A stretch of DNA of 64,000 nucleotides from Lactiplantibacillus nangangensis (GTDB lineage: Bacteria > Bacillota > Bacilli > Lactobacillales > Lactobacillaceae), in contig NZ_BJDI01000007.1 of assembly GCF_005405065.1 (NCBI RefSeq), forward strand, positions 62,001 through 126,000, in the 5' to 3' direction. Of this stretch, positions 54,300 to 64,000 are shown piece after piece. Both the position numbers and the translations under genes were made by a program. Under the pieces are notes generated by a model that saw nothing but the letters and a program-made list of their open reading frames with translations, ran no database searches and had not been told where the DNA came from. Each line of letters opens with the position of its first letter. Positions within the stretch are counted from its first letter, which is position 1.

Positions 54300-54650
54300 T
54301 CAAATATGCAGCACTAACACAAATATCATGACCGACACTAACCCAATGACCACGGATAACGTCATTGAACGGGTTCGAAAGGCAATTACCCCAACAATGA
54401 TTGCTGAAATAATCATCCCTAAATTTCCTGAGGTCATAATTTGATATTTGCTATCAATAAAAACGCTCTTAACGACTAGCGCCGTGAATAACGATACCGG
54501 CACAAATCGCATCCATTCGTTGAACCATTCTGGAATTTTGCGCTTCGTAAAGAATAATAGTGGAAAAAAACGTGGAATAAACGCCACGATGGCACAAAAG
54601 ATGACCAACCAAAAGTGGTCCAAACTACTCATTGAACTGACTGATTGCAT
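54300..54650 (-). CDS. azlD: AzlD family branched-chain amino acid exporter subunit
   Basis: Protein of 116 aa with four hydrophobic helices and an AzlD pattern: ALxxFIPRFFPLLFF (FIPRFFPLLFFTKRKIPEWF) and RFVPVSLFTALVVKSVFI. It forms with AzlC an exporter for branched-chain amino acids. It starts 20 bp after the AzlC gene; RBS AGAGAGG. Confidence 0.85.
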   Translation of the reverse strand: MQSVSSMSSLDHFWLVIFCAIVAFIPRFFPLLFFTKRKIPEWFNEWMRFVPVSLFTALVVKSVFIDSKYQIMTSGNLGMIISAIIVGVIAFRTRSMTLSVVIGLVSVMIFVLVLHI

Positions 54651-54670
54651 AATTAAAACCTCTCTGTGCC

Positions 54671-55438
54671 CTACTTGTCGGTATCCTCTTCCATAGCCGT
54701 TTGACCGGTTGGATCATGGACTTTATACAGTAAATGACTTTCTGGCTTGTGTGCTAATAAATGGCGTTCGATAAAGTAGCCAGTCAACGATGCTAACAAC
54801 GTTGCCACAACTAACCCTAACGTACTCTTCATCAATACCAAGAAGAAGATTGTTAAAACCCCAGATAAAGCACAGACTAAAATGGTTAAACGACTCTTCG
54901 TTTGCATAATTGCCATATAAATAAACAGAGCAGTTAACGCAAAATCGACGACGCTTAAATTAATGGTCAACGCGCTCCCAATTAGACTACCAATAATGTT
55001 GCTGACAGTCCAAAATAGTAACGAATAGTGTTCAACTAACATTGCCTGACTCGGTTTCCAGTGCTTGTCCGTCGCAAACTTCAAATAGTTCACGGCATAA
55101 TTTTCGTCGTTCATTGAGAACGCGAAAAATAAGATAAATGGCAACCGCTGTCCCTTTAAATAACGAGACAAACTAGATCCAAGTAATGCATAGCGTAGTT
55201 CCAAGAAAAACATCATCAAAATAATTGTTGTCATTGGTGCATTGATAGTCAACATCGATGCAATCAAAAATTGGGCGCCACCGGAAAAGACCATCACTGA
55301 AATTAACGCCGTCAGTAAATGGTTGAACCCGGCCGCATGCAATAAAACCCCACAAGCAAGACCAATGGGAATATAGCTAAGCCCAAGTGGCATCACAGTC
55401 CGTAATACCACTAACCAATTTGGCTCGTTCTTTTTCAC
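54671..55438 (-). CDS. azlC: AzlC family branched-chain amino acid exporter subunit
   Basis: Protein of 255 aa with eight hydrophobic segments and AzlC features (LSYIPIGLACGVLLHAAGFN, VMVFSGGAQFLIASML, ELRYALLGSSLSRYL). I place the start at GTG 55438, eight bases after GGAGG; the longer frame from ATG 55483 has no site. Confidence 0.85.
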   Translation of the reverse strand: MKKNEPNWLVVLRTVMPLGLSYIPIGLACGVLLHAAGFNHLLTALISVMVFSGGAQFLIASMLTINAPMTTIILMMFFLELRYALLGSSLSRYLKGQRLPFILFFAFSMNDENYAVNYLKFATDKHWKPSQAMLVEHYSLLFWTVSNIIGSLIGSALTINLSVVDFALTALFIYMAIMQTKSRLTILVCALSGVLTIFFLVLMKSTLGLVVATLLASLTGYFIERHLLAHKPESHLLYKVHDPTGQTAMEEDTDK

Positions 55439-55605
55439 CAAGAATGCCTCCAGTACCTTACCAGTAAAGAATTCTAGCAACATTGTCTGATGTCTATTTG
55501 TTTAGACATTCGGGTTTAATTTTAACATGTTTCACCTGTCAATCCTACCTCTAACGTTAGATTGTTCGCTTATTCACCACTTGATATCGCTTACATCAAC
55601 GCATT

Positions 55606-56103
55606 TTAGTCGAAATGCTTGCCGAGAATCACCAAATCATTCGGTCGTTGATCCAATTCAGCGACAGCTGGCAAAAAACCCCACTGGTCATAACCAAATT
55701 TCTTAAATAATTTAATACTTGGGAGATTGCTCGAAAAGACATACGCTAGTAACACTTTTAACCCTGCTAAAGTCACTTTCGTTGGCACCATTTCTAAAAC
55801 TTGGCTCCCAATGCCCTGCCCCTGAACGCTCCGATCTAAATAGATCGAAATTTCAGCCGTTTTCGCATACGCGGCCCGACCGTAAAAGGCTGAAAAGCTT
55901 AACCAGCCAACAATCAAATCGCCGTTAACGATGACCCATAATGGATAATGATCCGCTGAATGGGCTAAAAACCAATCCCGCCGCTGATCAACAGTTACTG
56001 GCTTCAAATCCGCCGTCACTTGATGGCCGGGAATGACTTGGTTATAAATATCTACAATAATTGGTAAATCTGACATGGTCGCTGTCCGTAATGTTATCCC
56101 CAT
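55606..56103 (-). CDS. GNAT family N-acetyltransferase (phosphinothricin acetyltransferase-like)
   Basis: Protein of 165 aa. RTATMSDLPIIVDIYNQVIPG and the acetyl-CoA loop SVQGQGIGSQVLEMV are GNAT hallmarks, with a late LFKKFGYDQWGFLP motif typical of the Pat subfamily. ATG 56103 follows GGAGG. Substrate not predictable. Confidence 0.88.
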   Translation of the reverse strand: MGITLRTATMSDLPIIVDIYNQVIPGHQVTADLKPVTVDQRRDWFLAHSADHYPLWVIVNGDLIVGWLSFSAFYGRAAYAKTAEISIYLDRSVQGQGIGSQVLEMVPTKVTLAGLKVLLAYVFSSNLPSIKLFKKFGYDQWGFLPAVAELDQRPNDLVILGKHFD

Positions 56104-56213
56104 GACTATGACGCCTCCATTTTTATATAAAAGCCCTTTCTTATTATACAATTAATTGCCCAAACCGATATTTCTTTTTGATGTCACTTTTTCTGACAAA
56201 CTACTAATTGCGC

Positions 56214-56252
56214 AAAAAAAGCACCCAAGACCGTAGTCTCAGATGCTTCAAA
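56214..56252 (-). terminator. Terminator of dacA
   Basis: An imperfect stem around AGAC/GTCT with GCA/TGC ends, followed by seven T on the minus strand, 11 bases after the stop codon. Confidence 0.6.
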
Positions 56253-56262
56253 ATTTAACGAT

Positions 56263-57597
56263 TTAATTGAACCAGCTCTTAATTCCACGCCACATCCGGA
56301 CGAAGATATTTGCCTTTTCAATTGACTTCTTAGGCGTGACATTAACCGTCATTTGCTTGCTCTTAGTCCCATCAACGACGCTAACCGCAGTCTTATTGAG
56401 CTTCAAGCTAGCCGTCCCAACGGTTTTACCATGCTTAACTGGTGCTTGCAACTTACCGGCAGTCATCGCTGCTTTATTCAAGCTGACCGTCCCTTTGAGT
56501 TGTGACGCATCCGTGCCAGTTGGCAAGTAAACTTTCGTTGTCGCAGTATTTGAAACTAAACCAGACGTCAAAACTTTCCCATCTTGCACATTGACCGTTT
56601 TGACACCATTAACGGCGTTGTTCTTAGTCACATTGGTCGTCGTGAAGTTATGGTAGACGTACGACATGATCTGGGCCGTTTGCGTGAAACGCTCCGTTCC
56701 ATTGTCGTTCGCGGAACCGGCATGCATAACAACCGTGATAATCCGATTACCATTGCTAAACTTAACCGTCCCAGTGAAGGCATTCCCAGCCTTAGTTGAG
56801 GTCCCAGTCTTCAGCCCATCAACAGGTAAAGCTGAATAATGCTTGACTAAGCCTTTCAACATGTAGTTCCGGTTATCCATCTTAGTCGCAGAACTCGTGC
56901 CCTTTTCAAACCAGGCATGCGCGATGCTGGAAGTCTCCAATACTTCTGGATATTTGGCTAATAATTTTTGAGCAACGGTGGCAACGTCTTGCGCTGACAT
57001 TTCGTTTTCGGCAGAAGCAGCTTCATCGCTGTAGCCAATTTCGCTCCCAACTTCTTTGTTCGTCAGCCCAGAAGCATTGATGATCGTCGCATCGGTAATG
57101 CCAAACGACTTGGCCGTCGCACGCATCTTTTCTACGAATTTATGTGGCGTGCCGGCAACCGCATCTCCCAACGCGGTAATGGCCGCATTCGCTGAATAAA
57201 TTTCAGTAGCGTTGTACAATTCCTTCACAGAATAAGTCTTCGTTGATAGTAATGGCACATTGGCGTAATCCCGATTTTGACTCATCTTGGCAACAGCCTT
57301 GCTGACGCTGATCTTTTGGTCCCAAGACAATTTACCTTGATGAATTGCCTGCAGCACTAAATAGGTACTCAGCATCTTGGTCATTGACGCAATCGCCATT
57401 GGCTTGGTACTATTTTTGTCATATAAAATCTGACCAGTTCCCGCATCGACCGCAATCGCAGCCTTCGCCGAAATTGATGGCGCAGACGCGGCTTGCGCCG
57501 TAATACCGGCCCCCGCAATGCCTAAACCAGCTGTCGTAAACGTCACTGCTGCGACCAGACTGATCATAACTTTCTTTAACTTTCCCGCAACTCTCAT
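56263..57597 (-). CDS. dacA: D-alanyl-D-alanine carboxypeptidase (PBP5 family)
   Basis: Protein of 444 aa that trims the terminal D-Ala of peptidoglycan side chains. A signal peptide ends near residue 37 (AQAAS). Catalytic motifs are intact: SMTK (71-74), SAN (135-137) and KTGTS (263-267). A PBP5 C-terminal beta domain and an amphipathic tail (FVRMWRGIKSWFN) for membrane attachment follow. It is the last gene of an operon with a two-component system, so its expression probably answers to cell-wall state. Confidence 0.93.
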   Translation of the reverse strand: MRVAGKLKKVMISLVAAVTFTTAGLGIAGAGITAQAASAPSISAKAAIAVDAGTGQILYDKNSTKPMAIASMTKMLSTYLVLQAIHQGKLSWDQKISVSKAVAKMSQNRDYANVPLLSTKTYSVKELYNATEIYSANAAITALGDAVAGTPHKFVEKMRATAKSFGITDATIINASGLTNKEVGSEIGYSDEAASAENEMSAQDVATVAQKLLAKYPEVLETSSIAHAWFEKGTSSATKMDNRNYMLKGLVKHYSALPVDGLKTGTSTKAGNAFTGTVKFSNGNRIITVVMHAGSANDNGTERFTQTAQIMSYVYHNFTTTNVTKNNAVNGVKTVNVQDGKVLTSGLVSNTATTKVYLPTGTDASQLKGTVSLNKAAMTAGKLQAPVKHGKTVGTASLKLNKTAVSVVDGTKSKQMTVNVTPKKSIEKANIFVRMWRGIKSWFN

Positions 57598-57661
57598 TTC
57601 TCAATTATCCCTTTCCTGAATGCTAAATCTAAGTTTAATTAATAACCAACCGTGACACAAG

Positions 57662-58822
57662 CTAATTTAAAACTTTTTGTTTATTTTTCGTCAGTGGATG
57701 GTCATGCTTAACTGGCAAATGAATCACAAAGCTAGTGAGCGCATCATCACTCTGCGCGTAAATGTAGCCGCCATGATGCTGGACAATACTTTGCGCAATC
57801 GCGAGCCCCAACCCGGAGCCACCAGTAGCTTTAGAACGCGACTCTTCCACACGGTAAAAACGTTCAAACAACATGCCTAACGAATCGGCCGGAATCCGTT
57901 GGCCATCATTAGTCACATGGATGACGACCTCATCACCTTGTTGTTCAGCCTGCAGAATCACTTTGTGAGCACCCGTTCCATATTTAAAGGCGTTCGTAAT
58001 CAAATTATTGAAGACCCGACCTAATTTTTCAGCGTCCGCCTCTAAATAAATCGGCTTAGTTCCACTTTCGACTTCCAACGAGAGATGCTTCTTATTCGCT
58101 TCCAATTCAAAACTAGCCGCTAACTGTTCGAGCATCGCGGTTAAATTCAAGCGATTGATATCCAGCGGCGTTTCCGTCTGCCGAACCTTAGTATACTCGA
58201 ATAAATCTTCAACCAGCGACTTCATCTGGGTCGCTTTCAAATAAGCAATGTGAGCATACTTCACCAAATCTTCTTCGGACTGGTACTGTTGATTCTCAAT
58301 TAGACCTAGATAGCCAATAATTGACGTCAGTGGCGTTCGGATGTCGTGGCTCACATTAGTGATCAGGGCATCCTTAGAATGCTCAATTTCGCGTTCCTCG
58401 TCCATTGAGTGAATGGCTGAATCAACTAATGCATTGACACTTTCGACAACCCGTTGCGTATCCCCGGTCAAATTAAAATTGATTCGATGGTCAAAATGAC
58501 CCGCCGCAATATAATGGAGCTCACTAATAATATGGCGCAATTGCATCTGTTTGTAACGACGAATTAAGCGCCAATACAACACAAACCCATCTGCAACGAC
58601 CATTAGCGCAATGAAGAGATTTTCATAACTCCACAGCTGGTAATTATTCGGCCCAATTTTAATCGACCGTTTAATTTGAAAGATCCCGCTTTGCAGTCCT
58701 GGGTTGTGCGCAATCGCACTGTTGATCAAAACCACGATCGACAAGTTTAAAAGGAGTAGCAAAATAACGGTTACTACTCCTTCAAAAAATAATTCACTTT
58801 TTTCGCGTCCTGTTAATTTCAA
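57662..58822 (-). CDS. Sensor histidine kinase
   Basis: Protein of 386 aa. Two membrane helices (about 12-36 and 66-84) flank a short external loop; a HAMP-like linker leads to the H box NVSHDIRTPLTSIIGYL, the N box FNNLITNAFKYG, and the G boxes GGSGLGLAIAQSIV. The short sensor loop fits envelope-sensing intramembrane kinases of VanS-like type. TTG 58822 follows GAGGTC, 15 bp after the response regulator. Confidence 0.92.
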   Translation of the reverse strand: MKLTGREKSELFFEGVVTVILLLLLNLSIVVLINSAIAHNPGLQSGIFQIKRSIKIGPNNYQLWSYENLFIALMVVADGFVLYWRLIRRYKQMQLRHIISELHYIAAGHFDHRINFNLTGDTQRVVESVNALVDSAIHSMDEEREIEHSKDALITNVSHDIRTPLTSIIGYLGLIENQQYQSEEDLVKYAHIAYLKATQMKSLVEDLFEYTKVRQTETPLDINRLNLTAMLEQLAASFELEANKKHLSLEVESGTKPIYLEADAEKLGRVFNNLITNAFKYGTGAHKVILQAEQQGDEVVIHVTNDGQRIPADSLGMLFERFYRVEESRSKATGGSGLGLAIAQSIVQHHGGYIYAQSDDALTSFVIHLPVKHDHPLTKNKQKVLN

Positions 58823-58837
58823 AAGCTGACCTCGCTA

Positions 58838-59527
58838 TTAACGTGCTTCGATCTTATAGCCGACGCCCCAAACCGTTTGGATCACTTTTTCGCCATCAGT
58901 AGCTTCTTCGATTTTATCCCGTAAATGACTCACATGCACCATGACCGTCTTAGCGGAAACAATGCTTTCTTGTTGCCAAACACGTTCAAAAATATCGTCT
59001 GCGGAAAAGACTCGGTTAGGATGACTTGCCAACAAATAAAGGATGCCAAATTCCAAAGCCGTCAACTGGATATCCTTACCCGTCAACGTCTTAACTTCAT
59101 GTGAATCCTTATTGATGGTCAATGGTCCGATATCCAAAATATCTGGTTCCGTGGTCGTCACATTGTTTTCTGAGCGTCGTAATAAAGACTTCACGCGCGC
59201 CATAATTTCTAATGGATTGAAAGGCTTCGTAACATAGTCGTCGGCCCCTGTAATCAAGCCTTGAATCTTGTCCATATCGCCAGTTTTCGCTGATAAGACT
59301 AAGATTGGCAATTGGGAATCTTTCCGAACTTCCTTGATGACTTCGATCCCATCCATTTCAGGCATCATGATGTCCAAAATCATCAAAGCAATGTCTGGAT
59401 TCGTATTTAATTTTGTTAAGGCTTCTTTACCATTATAAGCACTAATTGGTTCGTAGCCTTCGTTTTTGATATAAATTTCTAATAATTGGGCAATTTCTTT
59501 GTCGTCGTCGACTACTAAAATTTTCAT
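58838..59527 (-). CDS. OmpR-family response regulator
   Basis: Protein of 229 aa. The receiver domain has VVDDDKEIAQ, phospho-acceptor LMILDIMMPEMDG, the switch residue in VLSAKTGD and the Lys in YVTKPFN; a winged-helix DNA-binding domain ends with RDKIEEATDGEKVIQTVWGVGYKIE (quoted in part: VIQTVWGVGYKIE). ATG 59527 follows AAGGAG. It forms a pair with the kinase downstream and likely controls the operon including dacA. Confidence 0.93.
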   Translation of the reverse strand: MKILVVDDDKEIAQLLEIYIKNEGYEPISAYNGKEALTKLNTNPDIALMILDIMMPEMDGIEVIKEVRKDSQLPILVLSAKTGDMDKIQGLITGADDYVTKPFNPLEIMARVKSLLRRSENNVTTTEPDILDIGPLTINKDSHEVKTLTGKDIQLTALEFGILYLLASHPNRVFSADDIFERVWQQESIVSAKTVMVHVSHLRDKIEEATDGEKVIQTVWGVGYKIEAR

Positions 59528-59714
59528 ATTAAATTTTCTCCTTAAGTAATTCTGATTACATTCTACCAAAAAGCACGCCATTAATGGCGGTCAACGGCTT
59601 TTTTTAGGGAAAACGCAAAGAATTTACTTGGTGCTTAAAACAATGTCGATTCTACGAAGATTAGTCACGTGAGCGCCTTAGTGAAATCTGTGTCTAATCG
59701 TCTCAAATTTGGCC

Positions 59715-59752
59715 TAAAAAAGGACTGCGAAACAAATTTAGTTTCGCAGTCC
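59715..59752 (-). terminator. Terminator of guaB
   Basis: GGACTGCGAAAC pairs perfectly with GTTTCGCAGTCC; T-run on the minus strand. Confidence 0.9.
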
Positions 59753-59768
59753 CCTTCATAACAGCTAA

Positions 59769-61231
<1,463 letters not shown>

Positions 61232-61441
61232 GTTAACTAGCTGTAGGTTGTTGTTGATGGCATCGGCCGTGATGGTGGCGTTTGACCGGCGATTTTCCGG
61301 TCTTACACCACGGACCGGCCGGGAGACTTGCGGTTTAGGCAAGGCTTCCGGGCGAGGAGCAAGACGTTCCTAAGGCTTGCTCAGGTCCCTCGGCCGCATG
61401 CACTCAACAACAACCGGAAGCGGCAATTACCAACTATCTTT
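61232..61441. repeat. 210-bp structured intergenic repeat, copy B
   Basis: Same length and orientation as copy A at 7944-8153. The closing stem here is GGTTGTTGTTGA with TCAACAACAACC; inner hairpins GACCGG..CCGGTC inside GTGG..CCAC, and GAGCAAG..CTTGCTC, are kept although bases changed. It lies downstream of the minus-strand DUF1129 gene, beyond that gene's terminator. Confidence 0.85.
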
Positions 61442-61452
61442 CATATGCTTGT

Positions 61453-61491
61453 AAAAAAGAAACCTAAGCTCAAGCCTAGATTTCTTTTTTT
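61453..61491. terminator. Terminator of the DUF1129 gene (bidirectional)
   Basis: AAAAAGAAA.CTA.GC pairs with GC.TAG.TTTCTTTTT around a short TCAA loop, four bases past the stop codon. Confidence 0.8.
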
Positions 61492-61495
61492 AACA

Positions 61496-62215
61496 CTAAA
61501 ACATGCTAGAAGTAATATTAAATTTACGTTTGAGCCATAACCGTGCAAAGAAGACAATGGCAGCAATGACTAAGTAAGCCGCTGCTGGCAAGGCTGGATT
61601 CAAGGCTGATGGCAACATTGCGGCCGTCGTAAAGATTAACATCCAAACGACCACGGCTAAAATTGACCATAGAATTTTACGCCACATTGGCACCTTAGGC
61701 TTATTCTTGTCTGGTGCTAAATATTCGAATAACTTAGCGACCCCAAGACCACCGACGATGGAAGTCAGCAAGATTGCGGTAATCCCATTGGCGCCTTGTG
61801 AATTTTGTGAGGCCTTGGAAATGAAACCCATGACCCCATACATCAAGCAAAAGATCATGAATAACATTAAACCGTTATCCAATGACGTGACCCAATAGTT
61901 CGCTTGGGCTTGTTCCCGTGGTGATTTCTTGGGACCTTCGATGATGGCTTGGGTCCGTTCTTGAACCGTACCATACAATTGGCGTGCAGTCGTCCCTTTA
62001 TGTTGTTCTGCTAACAACGTCGCAGTCATTTCATCGAGAGCTGCTTTTTTCTTTTCGCCCGATAAAGCTGTTGCATTTAATGACTTACGCATTTGGCGCA
62101 TGTATTCATCATTACGCTTCGTTAGTTCGGTATCATCACGTAATGGCTTTTCCGACGCCTGAATCTGCTTTGCGCCCGCTTGCGCATTGCGTGGCTTGTT
62201 TGGCCCTTCACTCAT
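61496..62215 (-). CDS. DUF1129 family membrane protein
   Basis: Protein of 239 aa. A charged N-terminal half (NDEYMRQMRKSLNATALSGEKKKAALDEM) precedes four hydrophobic segments in the C-terminal half. This fits DUF1129, a Firmicute family often beside ychF near the origin. Role unknown. RBS GGGGGA. Confidence 0.85.
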   Translation of the reverse strand: MSEGPNKPRNAQAGAKQIQASEKPLRDDTELTKRNDEYMRQMRKSLNATALSGEKKKAALDEMTATLLAEQHKGTTARQLYGTVQERTQAIIEGPKKSPREQAQANYWVTSLDNGLMLFMIFCLMYGVMGFISKASQNSQGANGITAILLTSIVGGLGVAKLFEYLAPDKNKPKVPMWRKILWSILAVVVWMLIFTTAAMLPSALNPALPAAAYLVIAAIVFFARLWLKRKFNITSSMF

Positions 62216-62236
62216 GAGCAGTTCCCCCTTTTTTAA

Positions 62237-63337
62237 TTAGACGTTGAATCGGAATTCAACGATATCGCCATCTTGCATGACGTAGTCTTTACCTTCGAGT
62301 CGTAATTTACCGTTTTCCTTAACCTTGGCTTCACTACCAGCCGCATCCAAGTCCGCATATGACATGACTTCAGCCCGAATGAACCCACGTTCAAAGTCAG
62401 AGTGAATGATTCCGGCTGCTTGAGGTGCCTTAGTGCCGCGTTTAAACGTCCAGGCACGGGTTTCCTTACCACCAGCTGTAAAGAACGTTTCAAGCCCTAA
62501 TAGCTTGTAAGAAGCCCGAATAAGCTTATTCAAGCCGGGTTCTTCAACGCCTTCCGCAGCCAAGAAATCGGCTTTATCAGCATCGTCGAGTTCTGCAATT
62601 TCTTCTTCGGTTTCAGCAGCGACCCCAATGGCTTGGGCGCCTTCCTTTTTCGCGTAGTCGGCAACGATTTGATAATATTTCGAATTTTCAGGATCCGCCA
62701 TATCATCTTCCGCAATATTGGCCACGTAAAGGACTGGTTTCGAGGTGAGTAAGAAAAGTCCCCGAACGATAGCTTGGTCATCCTCGTTGAATGTCAATGA
62801 ACGTACTGGTTGGCCGGCTTCCAAAGCTGGCTTGATCTTTTCCAAGACTGCTAATTCAGCTTTAGCTTCCTTATCGCTCCCTTTAGCTGCCCGTTGGACC
62901 TTCGCCAAACGCTTGTCGACAGCTTCCAAGTCGGATAAGACCAATTCCAAATTAATGGTTTCGATATCATCTTGAGGGTCAACTTTACCAGTCACATGGG
63001 TGATGTTGTCGTCATCAAAGGCCCGGACAACGTGTACAATTGCGTCAACTTGGCGAATGTTTTCCAAGAACTTGTTGCCAAGTCCTTCACCCTTGCTAGC
63101 GCCCTTAACGATCCCGGCAATATCAGTAAATTCGAACGTCGTTGACACGACTTTTTTAGCGGGAATCAATTCTTGAATCCGGTCTAAACGCTTGTCAGGG
63201 ACTTCAACCATCCCAACGTTTGGATCGATCGTCGCAAATGGATAATTGGCCATTTCGGCGCCCGCCTTCGTAATTGCGTTAAACAATGTGGATTTACCAA
63301 CGTTTGGTAACCCAACGATACCTGCTGTAAGTGCCAT
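62237..63337 (-). CDS. ychF: Redox-regulated ATPase YchF
   Basis: Protein of 366 aa, full length. An Obg-family P-loop protein that prefers ATP: G1 [19 protein letters not shown]3 [20 protein letters not shown], the ATP-selecting NIAEDD in place of NKxD, and a C-terminal TGS-like domain with [28 protein letters not shown] and [18 protein letters not shown] (quoted in part: [16 protein letters not shown]). It binds ribosomes and takes part in oxidative-stress control. Confidence 0.95.
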   Translation of the reverse strand: MALTAGIVGLPNVGKSTLFNAITKAGAEMANYPFATIDPNVGMVEVPDKRLDRIQELIPAKKVVSTTFEFTDIAGIVKGASKGEGLGNKFLENIRQVDAIVHVVRAFDDDNITHVTGKVDPQDDIETINLELVLSDLEAVDKRLAKVQRAAKGSDKEAKAELAVLEKIKPALEAGQPVRSLTFNEDDQAIVRGLFLLTSKPVLYVANIAEDDMADPENSKYYQIVADYAKKEGAQAIGVAAETEEEIAELDDADKADFLAAEGVEEPGLNKLIRASYKLLGLETFFTAGGKETRAWTFKRGTKAPQAAGIIHSDFERGFIRAEVMSYADLDAAGSEAKVKENGKLRLEGKDYVMQDGDIVEFRFNV

Positions 63338-63366
63338 ATCGGTTATTCACTCTTCCTTTTAAATAA

Positions 63367-63564
63367 TTAAGCTTGATCGGCTTTCTTTTCCAAAATCTTT
63401 TTCATCTTTTTATTGAATTCACGACGCGGCAGCATGACGATGTGGTCGCAGCCGGTACATTTGATCTTAATGTCCGCACCCATCCGAGTAATCTCCCAAC
63501 GATTGACCCCACACGGATGCGCTTTCTTCATTTCGACAATATCACCTAAATCATACATGCGCAA
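63367..63564 (-). CDS. DUF951 family protein
   Basis: Protein of 65 aa with the family pattern YDLGDIVEMKKAHPCGVNRWEITRMGADIKIKC and TGCDHIVMLPRREF (quoted in part: VEMKKAHPCGVNRWEI). Two Cys may bind metal. It nearly always lies between parB and ychF in Firmicutes, as here. RBS GAAGGAG. Confidence 0.93.
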   Translation of the reverse strand: MRMYDLGDIVEMKKAHPCGVNRWEITRMGADIKIKCTGCDHIVMLPRREFNKKMKKILEKKADQA

Positions 63565-63578
63565 CGCTCCTTCTCAAA

Positions 63579-64000
63579 TTAGTCTAAATTAATGTTTAAA
63601 ATTTCAAGGATGCGGCTAAGGTCGTCATTCGATAAATAAGGAATTTCAATCTTGCCGGCATCTTTTTTGTTGGCTTTCGCTGAAATCGACACTTGGGTGC
63701 CAAATTTCTCTTGCAACTGTTCTTCGCTCGCCCGAATATAAGGTGACTTCTTGACAGCTTTCTTCACTGGTTGCTTTGCGTCGCCATTGATTCGTGCCAC
63801 AATTTGTTCCAATTGGCGCACCGTCAAGTTATCCTTAACTGCCCGTTTGGCTAATGGTGCCAACTTGGTTTTATCTTTCAAAGATAGCAGTGTCCGGGCT
63901 TGTCCCATTGACAGTTGGCCTTTTTGAATCATCGTTTTAACGGCTGTTGGTAAACCCAATAGGCGTAAATAGTTCGCGATATACGGCCGACTCTTGCCGA
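63579..64000 (-). CDS. parB: ParB/Spo0J chromosome partition protein, C-terminal part
   Basis: The frame is open to the window edge, so the N-terminal CTP-binding domain lies outside. Visible are the central helix-turn-helix (GKSRPYIANYLRLLGLP, MIQKGQLSMGQARTLLSL) and the C-terminal dimerisation domain (NKKDAGKIEIPYLSNDDLSRIL). The start at 63959 is an internal TTG and not real. ParB binds parS and loads SMC near the origin; downstream genes DUF951 and ychF follow in the same direction. Confidence 0.9.
   Translation of the reverse strand, partial: GKSRPYIANYLRLLGLPTAVKTMIQKGQLSMGQARTLLSLKDKTKLAPLAKRAVKDNLTVRQLEQIVARINGDAKQPVKKAVKKSPYIRASEEQLQEKFGTQVSISAKANKKDAGKIEIPYLSNDDLSRILEILNINLD

Noticed and set aside
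61328-61540. 70-codon ORF over repeat copy B
   Set aside because: Starts inside the repeat, crosses a terminator and enters the DUF1129 gene antisense.

Overview
The window looks like chromosomal DNA of a lactic acid bacterium in the Lactiplantibacillus plantarum group. The evidence is protein-level: an LPQTDE cell-wall sorting signal, WxL/DUF916 cell-surface gene clusters, an IMP dehydrogenase without CBS domains, a cyclopropane fatty acid synthase, and the parB / DUF951 / ychF / DUF1129 / guaB order at the right end, which is usual near the replication origin. Several genes use TTG or GTG starts backed by good ribosome binding sites. Species assignment is inference; no database was searched.

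Layout. 1-2853: the end of a WxL surface-protein cluster with ATGA-overlapping genes. 2931-9289: a HesB-like protein, two paralogous membrane diguanylate cyclases, and between them a GntR-controlled cellobiose-type PTS permease unit with a visible promoter, operator-like palindrome and cre site. 7944-8153: first copy of a 210-bp structured repeat. 9448-14337: an AT-rich, overlapping three-gene operon (coiled-coil protein, McrB-like AAA+ ATPase, DUF2357/PD-(D/E)XK nuclease), which is the main defence candidate. 14338-15385: a gap with apparent coding remnants. 15386-17187: a second WxL + DUF916 pair. 17419-25153: an AgrC-like kinase homologue with a shifted phospho-acceptor His, an MFS exporter, a small membrane gene cut by TGA, PEP synthase, and an AlbA_2/Schlafen-like protein followed by a G-run tandem repeat. 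25386-32165: a UvrA paralogue, an ISL3-family IS with an 8-bp target duplication, and an LPXTG surface protein whose terminator the IS has split.

32480-41876: regulators paired with transporters or enzymes (MarR with a two-gene ABC exporter, MerR beside an asnB interrupted by one amber codon, an MFS drug exporter, a WYL-type regulator with an azoreductase). 42129-43775: a solitary AT-rich gene with five 29-residue repeats and a RES-like C-terminus. 43952-50532: small conserved hypotheticals, phosphoglycerate mutase, AI-2E-family transporter, ROK regulator, TPR-like surface protein, cfa. 50671-53242: a Hanks-type kinase divergent from DUF4064, DUF4352 and an HTH-like gene. 53285-56103: TSUP transporter, AzlCD exporter, acetyltransferase. 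56263-64000: response regulator / histidine kinase / DacA operon, guaB, the second copy of the 210-bp repeat (61232-61441), DUF1129, ychF, DUF951 and the C-terminus of parB.

The observations I rate highest are the 210-bp repeat, whose two copies differ at compensating positions within predicted stems; the coiled-coil/McrB/DUF2357 operon; the repeat-RES protein; the IS inside a terminator hairpin; and the G-run repeat directly after the AlbA_2 stop codon.
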